Assembly (NCBI GenBank): GCA_937967755.1
Contig: CALBTA010000204.1
Coordinates: forward strand, 1-5,742
Length of the DNA stretch: 5,742 bases
Direction: 5' to 3'
DNA from: an uncultured Planctomycetaceae bacterium
GTDB lineage: Bacteria; Planctomycetota; Planctomycetia; Pirellulales; Pirellulaceae
A model generated the notes under the pieces. The model saw only the letters and a program-made list of their open reading frames with translations, searched no databases and was not told the origin of the DNA. Positions 5,397 to 5,742 of the stretch are shown here, piece by piece. Position 1 is the first letter of the stretch; every line of letters starts with the position of its first letter. The translations under genes and the position numbers were made by a program.

Positions 5397-5445
5397 CCAT
5401 AGCCGCGACGCTATGACATCGATGCGGAAGCATCGCGGCTATTGG
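5397..5445. repeat. Palindromic element with 10-bp outer stem and two inner hairpins
   Basis: Outer arms ATAGCCGCGA (5399-5408) and TCGCGGCTAT (5433-5442) pair perfectly, extended by CC/GG past a bulged T. Inside are two further options: CATAGC (5398-5403) with GCTATG (5410-5415), and CGATGC (5420-5425) with GCATCG (5430-5435). The inner stems compete with the ends of the outer stem, so the element can switch between one long arm and two short hairpins. The layout is the same as in the 1070-1154 element, with different sequence. Confidence 0.7.
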
Positions 5446-5660
5446 GGCAGCGGCAGAACAGATCCGCTTGCGGCTTCGCCAAAAAACAACGCGCGGGTAG
5501 CAGGCATCGCCCGGGCCGCGCGCACCGGCGGACGATGGGGAGCAAGTTGGCAGGACAGTTCGGGCATCAACAGGTGTCGCGGGCGGTGTGTATTTGGGAT
5601 AATCTTCAGGCGGCGTAAAAATCAAATCAACAGTGAGCGAACTGAGATCGTGGAGAATCT
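5446..5660. other. Non-coding stretch before the oxidoreductase gene, little recognisable
   Basis: I find no convincing gene here. GCGCGG (5491-5496) can pair with CCGCGC (5516-5521). GGTAGCAGGCA at 5496-5506 shares GTAGCAGGCA with the reverse strand of the 1070-1154 element and may be a fragment of one. GATAAT at 5598-5603 could be a -10 box for the next gene, but no good -35 is visible about 17 bases upstream. Confidence 0.5.
5652..5655 (+). promoter_or_regulatory. Shine-Dalgarno for the oxidoreductase gene
   Basis: GGAG lies 5 bases before the ATG at 5661 and supports that start. Confidence 0.65.
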
Positions 5661-5742
5661 ATGAGTATTGAAATAACCCCCGGAAAAACTCGCATCGGCT
5701 GGATTGGCACGGGTGTGATGGGGCGGAGCATGTGCGGGCATT
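5661..5742 (+). CDS. N-terminus of a 3-hydroxyisobutyrate dehydrogenase-like NAD(P)-dependent oxidoreductase, truncated by window end
   Basis: Only 27 codons are visible: MSIEITPGKTRIGWIGTGVMG, then RSMCGH. The run IGWIGTGVMGRSM is the dinucleotide-binding glycine motif (GxGxxG) in the form typical of the beta-hydroxyacid dehydrogenase family (3-hydroxyisobutyrate, tartronate semialdehyde and glyoxylate reductases), where G-x-M-G-xx-M follows the first strand. These are cytoplasmic enzymes that oxidise or reduce short hydroxy acids with NAD(P). No signal peptide is seen. The exact substrate depends on residues outside the window. The ATG is supported by GGAG 5 bases upstream and by the close approach of the glycine motif to the N-terminus. 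It probably has its own transcript, since about 860 bases separate it from the propeller gene. Confidence 0.85.
   Translation, partial: MSIEITPGKTRIGWIGTGVMGRSMCGH

Noticed and set aside
5353..5625. 90-codon minus-strand ORF
   Set aside because: It is an antisense reading through palindromic elements with no family features.
4799..5660. tRNA or other structured RNA gene
   Set aside because: No cloverleaf with a T-loop motif is visible; the hairpins present are explained by repeat elements.
5368..5664. 98-codon + strand ORF ending in ATGA overlap with the oxidoreductase start
   Set aside because: It starts inside one hairpin, runs through the 5397-5445 palindrome, has no ribosome site and shows no protein-like composition. 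The stop/start overlap is probably chance.

Overview
The window looks like chromosomal DNA from a GC-rich member of the Planctomycetota, most likely Pirellulales-like. This is inferred from the end of a DUF1549/DUF1553-type protein followed by a DUF1501 protein, a gene pair typical of that phylum, and from the many short palindromic intergenic elements. I could run no database search, so family calls rest on recognised motifs.

Layout, all genes on the + strand: (1) 1-1070, C-terminal part of a DUF1553 (PSD1)-type protein whose start lies outside the window. (2) 1071-1225, spacer filled by a large palindromic element and a second perfect hairpin. (3) 1226-2695, a complete Tat-exported DUF1501 protein. 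(4) 2733-3608, a secreted PhnD-like substrate-binding protein with an unusual Cys-Pro-Cys motif. (5) about 3602-4798, a PQQ-type beta-propeller in the -1 frame relative to gene 4. (6) 4799-5660, about 860 bases without a convincing gene. It holds two copies of a composite palindromic repeat, a near-consensus sigma70-type promoter, a cluster of TGTACC-type motifs and several further hairpins. (7) 5661-5742, the first 27 codons of a 3-hydroxyisobutyrate dehydrogenase-like NAD(P)-dependent oxidoreductase.

The most interesting point is the junction of genes 4 and 5. Gene 4 ends in nine A residues followed directly by G and a UAA stop. The zero-frame codons contain A AAA AAG, the slippery heptamer known from E. 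coli dnaX, and two adjacent short hairpins follow the stop. The propeller frame is open across the A tract, has no ATG until deep inside the domain, and has no signal peptide or Shine-Dalgarno of its own. I infer that a 291-residue binding protein and a roughly 688-residue binding-protein/propeller fusion may both be made, by -1 ribosomal frameshifting or by polymerase slippage on A9. A miscounted homopolymer or a fresh frameshift mutation is the main competing explanation.

Genes 3 and 4 are 37 bases apart and genes 4 and 5 overlap, so genes 3-5 probably form one transcription unit for exported proteins. The oxidoreductase is separated from them by the long repeat-rich spacer and is probably a separate unit.
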